NCBI GenBank assembly: GCA_023390985.1
Contig: JAEWBU010000028.1
Span: forward strand, 1 to 6,873
Direction: 5' to 3'
DNA: 6,873 nucleotides
Origin: Pseudomonadota bacterium
GTDB lineage: Bacteria > Pseudomonadota > Gammaproteobacteria > Burkholderiales > Burkholderiaceae_C
Position 1 is the first letter of the stretch, and each line of letters opens with the position of its first letter. Under the pieces are notes generated by a model that worked only from the letters and a program-made list of their open reading frames with translations, had not been told where the DNA came from and made no database searches. Positions 5,301 through 6,873 of this stretch are shown one piece after another. Both the position numbers and the translations under genes were made by a program.

Positions 5301-6020
5301 ATGAACTCCTCGCCGGAAGACCGCGGAACGCGCACCCTCGTGGCGGCCCGCAAGCTGCGTGAACTGATCGTCTCGGGCTCGCTGCCGCCCGGTCAGCGCA
5401 TCACGGAGCGGCTGGTCTCGGACCAACTGGAGGGCATGTCACGCACGCCGCTGCGCGAGGCCTTCAAGATCCTGGAGGCCGAGGGCCTGGTGCGCATCGA
5501 GCCGAACCGCGGCGCGGTGGTCACGGCGCTGTCGGTGGACGAAGTGGCCGCGGCCATCGAGGTGCTGATCGGGCTCGAGACCCTGGCGGCCGAACCGGCC
5601 TGCGAGCGCATCACCGACGCCGGCATCGCCGCGATCGAGGAACTGCATGCACGCATGGAGCAGGCCTGGCGCGACGGCGACCTGATGGCCTACTTCCGTT
5701 TGAACCAGACCATCCACCAGCGCATGGTGGACGCCGCGGGCAACCCGGTGCTCTCGCGCATCTACGCCAGCGAGTGCGCGCGCATCCAGCGCTACCGCTT
5801 CGCGGGCAACCAGCAGCACGCGCGCTGGGAGCGGGCCGTGCAGGAGCACGCCACCATGCTCGACGCGCTGCGCCAGCGCGCCGGCGCCGTGCTGCGCGAG
5901 CTCCTGCGCCAGCACCACCGCAACGGCTGGGTGGTTTCGCGGCAGGTGCTGCAGACGCGCGACGTCCCGGCGCCCGTCACGGCCCGCCTTTCGCGCGGTT
6001 CGCTTCGGCCGTCGCATTGA
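5301..6020 (+). CDS. GntR family transcriptional regulator with C-terminal FCD ligand-binding domain
   Basis: A 239-residue FadR-subfamily regulator. The winged helix-turn-helix spans about residues 10-76, with the GntR signature SRTPLREAFKILEAEGLV (47-64) and the wing EPNRGAVV (67-74). The all-helical FCD domain (about 82-210) binds small carboxylates, usually through a metal held by one Asp/Asn and three His; visible candidates are N135, H139, H183 and H205 or H206. The first ligand is N rather than the commoner D. The ATG at 5301 is preferred over an in-frame TTG at 5262 because the earlier start would place the promoter and operator inside the gene. No ribosome binding site precedes the ATG and the predicted transcription start lies at it, suggesting a leaderless message. 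The gene diverges from the transporter operon and probably represses it and itself until a pathway acid binds. Its last 44 bp overlap the convergent cytochrome gene. Confidence 0.92.
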   Translation: MNSSPEDRGTRTLVAARKLRELIVSGSLPPGQRITERLVSDQLEGMSRTPLREAFKILEAEGLVRIEPNRGAVVTALSVDEVAAAIEVLIGLETLAAEPACERITDAGIAAIEELHARMEQAWRDGDLMAYFRLNQTIHQRMVDAAGNPVLSRIYASECARIQRYRFAGNQQHARWERAVQEHATMLDALRQRAGAVLRELLRQHHRNGWVVSRQVLQTRDVPAPVTARLSRGSLRPSH

Positions 6021-6471
6021 CGGCTTCCTGCTGCTTGCGGATCTCTTGCGGCCACTGCGCCTTGATCCAGGACAGCACCGCGACGATCTGCGCGTCGGTC
6101 AGCGATCCCTCGAACGCCGGCATGGCGGACCGGTAGTCCTTCAGGTTCGCCGCCTTCGCCACGCCGTGCTTCGTGATGTCGAAGAGCACGGCATCGGGGT
6201 GGTGCCAGGTGTGCCCGGAGGCGTCGTGGGGCGGCGCGGGGAGCAGTCCGGCGGCATCTCGGATCCGCCAATCGGGCTGCCCTTCGAGCCTGGCGCCGTG
6301 GCATGCGGCGCAGCGTTGTTCGTAGATGGCCCTTCCCAGCGCGACCACCTCGGGATCGTCCGCGCGAAGCAGCCCCTGGGGTTTGGAGCTCAACCGCTCG
6401 CAACCTGCCAGGGCCAGCGCGCAGCAGGAGGCGAGGGCCAGGAACCTAGCGAAGGACGCGAGCGAACACAT
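5977..6471 (-). CDS. Lipoprotein c-type cytochrome (class I, mono-heme)
   Basis: A 164-residue exported electron carrier. The N-terminus is a lipoprotein signal: hydrophobic core about residues 10-22 and lipobox LAGC with the lipidated cysteine at C24, so the protein should be anchored to a membrane facing the periplasm. One heme-attachment motif CAACH occupies 54-58, and M117 in SAMPAFEG is the likely distal heme ligand. A WHHPDAVLFDITKHG stretch (89-103) and the final helix TDAQIVAVLSWIKAQWP (125-141) complete a cytochrome c fold. The tail after 142 is charged and probably disordered. The start codon lies 26 bp inside the end of the dehydratase-like gene upstream, so translation may be coupled; AGGG sits almost against the ATG. 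It converges on the GntR gene with a 44-bp tail overlap. The redox partner is not evident; no oxidase or other redox gene is in the window. Confidence 0.88.
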   Translation of the reverse strand: MCSLASFARFLALASCCALALAGCERLSSKPQGLLRADDPEVVALGRAIYEQRCAACHGARLEGQPDWRIRDAAGLLPAPPHDASGHTWHHPDAVLFDITKHGVAKAANLKDYRSAMPAFEGSLTDAQIVAVLSWIKAQWPQEIRKQQEAVNATAEANRAKGGP

Positions 6472-6873
6472 CCCTGTCCACGTTTCCGCCCGTCAACGCG
6501 ACGCCCACCGAGTCGCCGGGCCAGCGGCTGCGCATCCGGATGGCGGCGGCCAGGCCGGCCGCCCCCGCTCCCTCCGCGACGTTGTGGATGTCGGTGAACA
6601 GGATGCGCATCGCCTCGGCGACCTCTTCGTCGGTGACGGCGACCACGTCCTCCGCCTCGCGCAGGACGATCTCGAGCGCCTCTTCCTCCGCCAGCCGGCA
6701 GGCCATGCCGTCCGCCAGCTGGGTGCTGACGGGCGCCGCGACGACGCGCCGTTCGCGGAAGGAATCGAGGTAGGTGGTCGCATGGGCCGACACCACGCCG
6801 ACCAGCCTGCTCCTGGCACCGGTGTGGGCGCGGGGCGCCCCCGCGGGGGGGGCGGCCGCGCCCCCGCCGCGGG
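6446..6873 (-). CDS. Threonine/serine dehydratase-like PLP enzyme (fold type II), C-terminal part
   Basis: Partial gene: 141 codons plus the stop are visible, and the 5' end lies beyond the window edge. Short family members are about 320-330 residues with no ACT domain; this one ends right after the catalytic domain, so it is of the short type. They deaminate threonine or serine to 2-oxo acids using pyridoxal phosphate in the cytoplasm. Recognisable blocks, numbered from the first whole codon at the edge, are RLVGVVSAHATTYLDSF (about 22-38), APVSTQLADGMACRLAEEEA (46-65), VAVTDEEVAEAM (77-88), HNVAEGAGAAGLAAAI (96-111) and ALTGGNVD (124-131), the last being the cofactor-contacting loop where SGGN is usual. 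The first 16 or so residues at the edge look abnormal (see findings). Related enzymes such as the hydroxyectoine-pathway EutB or serine racemase cannot be ruled out. The stop overlaps the cytochrome gene start by 26 bp. Confidence 0.82.
   Translation of the reverse strand, partial: RGGGAAAPPAGAPRAHTGARSRLVGVVSAHATTYLDSFRERRVVAAPVSTQLADGMACRLAEEEALEIVLREAEDVVAVTDEEVAEAMRILFTDIHNVAEGAGAAGLAAAIRMRSRWPGDSVGVALTGGNVDRDVFARVLR

Noticed and set aside
1..6873. CRISPR array, tRNA, rRNA, insertion sequence or defence system
   Set aside because: I saw no regularly spaced direct repeats, no tRNA-like cloverleaf or rRNA sequence, and no transposase or defence-gene motif on either strand.

Overview
This window is a GC-rich bacterial chromosome segment. 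It looks like a betaproteobacterium of the Burkholderiales, probably Comamonadaceae-like. That placement is inference: it rests on the base composition, the tripartite tricarboxylate (TTT/Bug) transporter, and an intergenic element between tctC and tctB that resembles one I recall as recurrent in that family.

Layout. Positions 1-5198 carry one apparent operon on the minus strand, read from right to left: a predicted NAD(P)-binding homoserine-dehydrogenase-like enzyme with a C-terminal SAF domain (COG4091 type, 5198-3804), tctC (periplasmic binding protein, 3763-2756), tctB (2664-2191), tctA (2180-675) and the N-terminal half of a four-carbon acid sugar kinase of the OtnK/YgbK (DUF1537) family (667-1, running off the window). 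A GntR/FCD-type regulator (5301-6020, plus strand) diverges from this operon across a 102-bp intergenic region. That region is AT-richer than its surroundings and holds two near-identical copies of a palindromic site, ATTGCATGCA, whose centres are exactly 63 bp apart. Right of the regulator, on the minus strand and converging on it, lie a lipoprotein c-type cytochrome (6471-5977) and the C-terminal part of a threonine/serine dehydratase-like PLP enzyme (6446 to the window edge).

How the parts fit. The likely reading is a regulated uptake-and-degradation module for a small hydroxy-acid, probably a four-carbon sugar acid such as threonate or erythronate or a relative. TctC captures it, TctA/TctB import it, an oxidoreductase acts on it, and OtnK phosphorylates the 3-oxo acid. 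The GntR/FCD protein probably senses a pathway acid and binds the twin palindromes, controlling both itself and the operon. The missing partners (aldolase, isomerase) would be expected beyond position 1. The least understood part is the COG4091-type enzyme, which has no settled reaction that I know of.

The last 48 bases (6826-6873) contain no A or T and change conserved residues of the dehydratase, so they may be poor sequence at a contig end.
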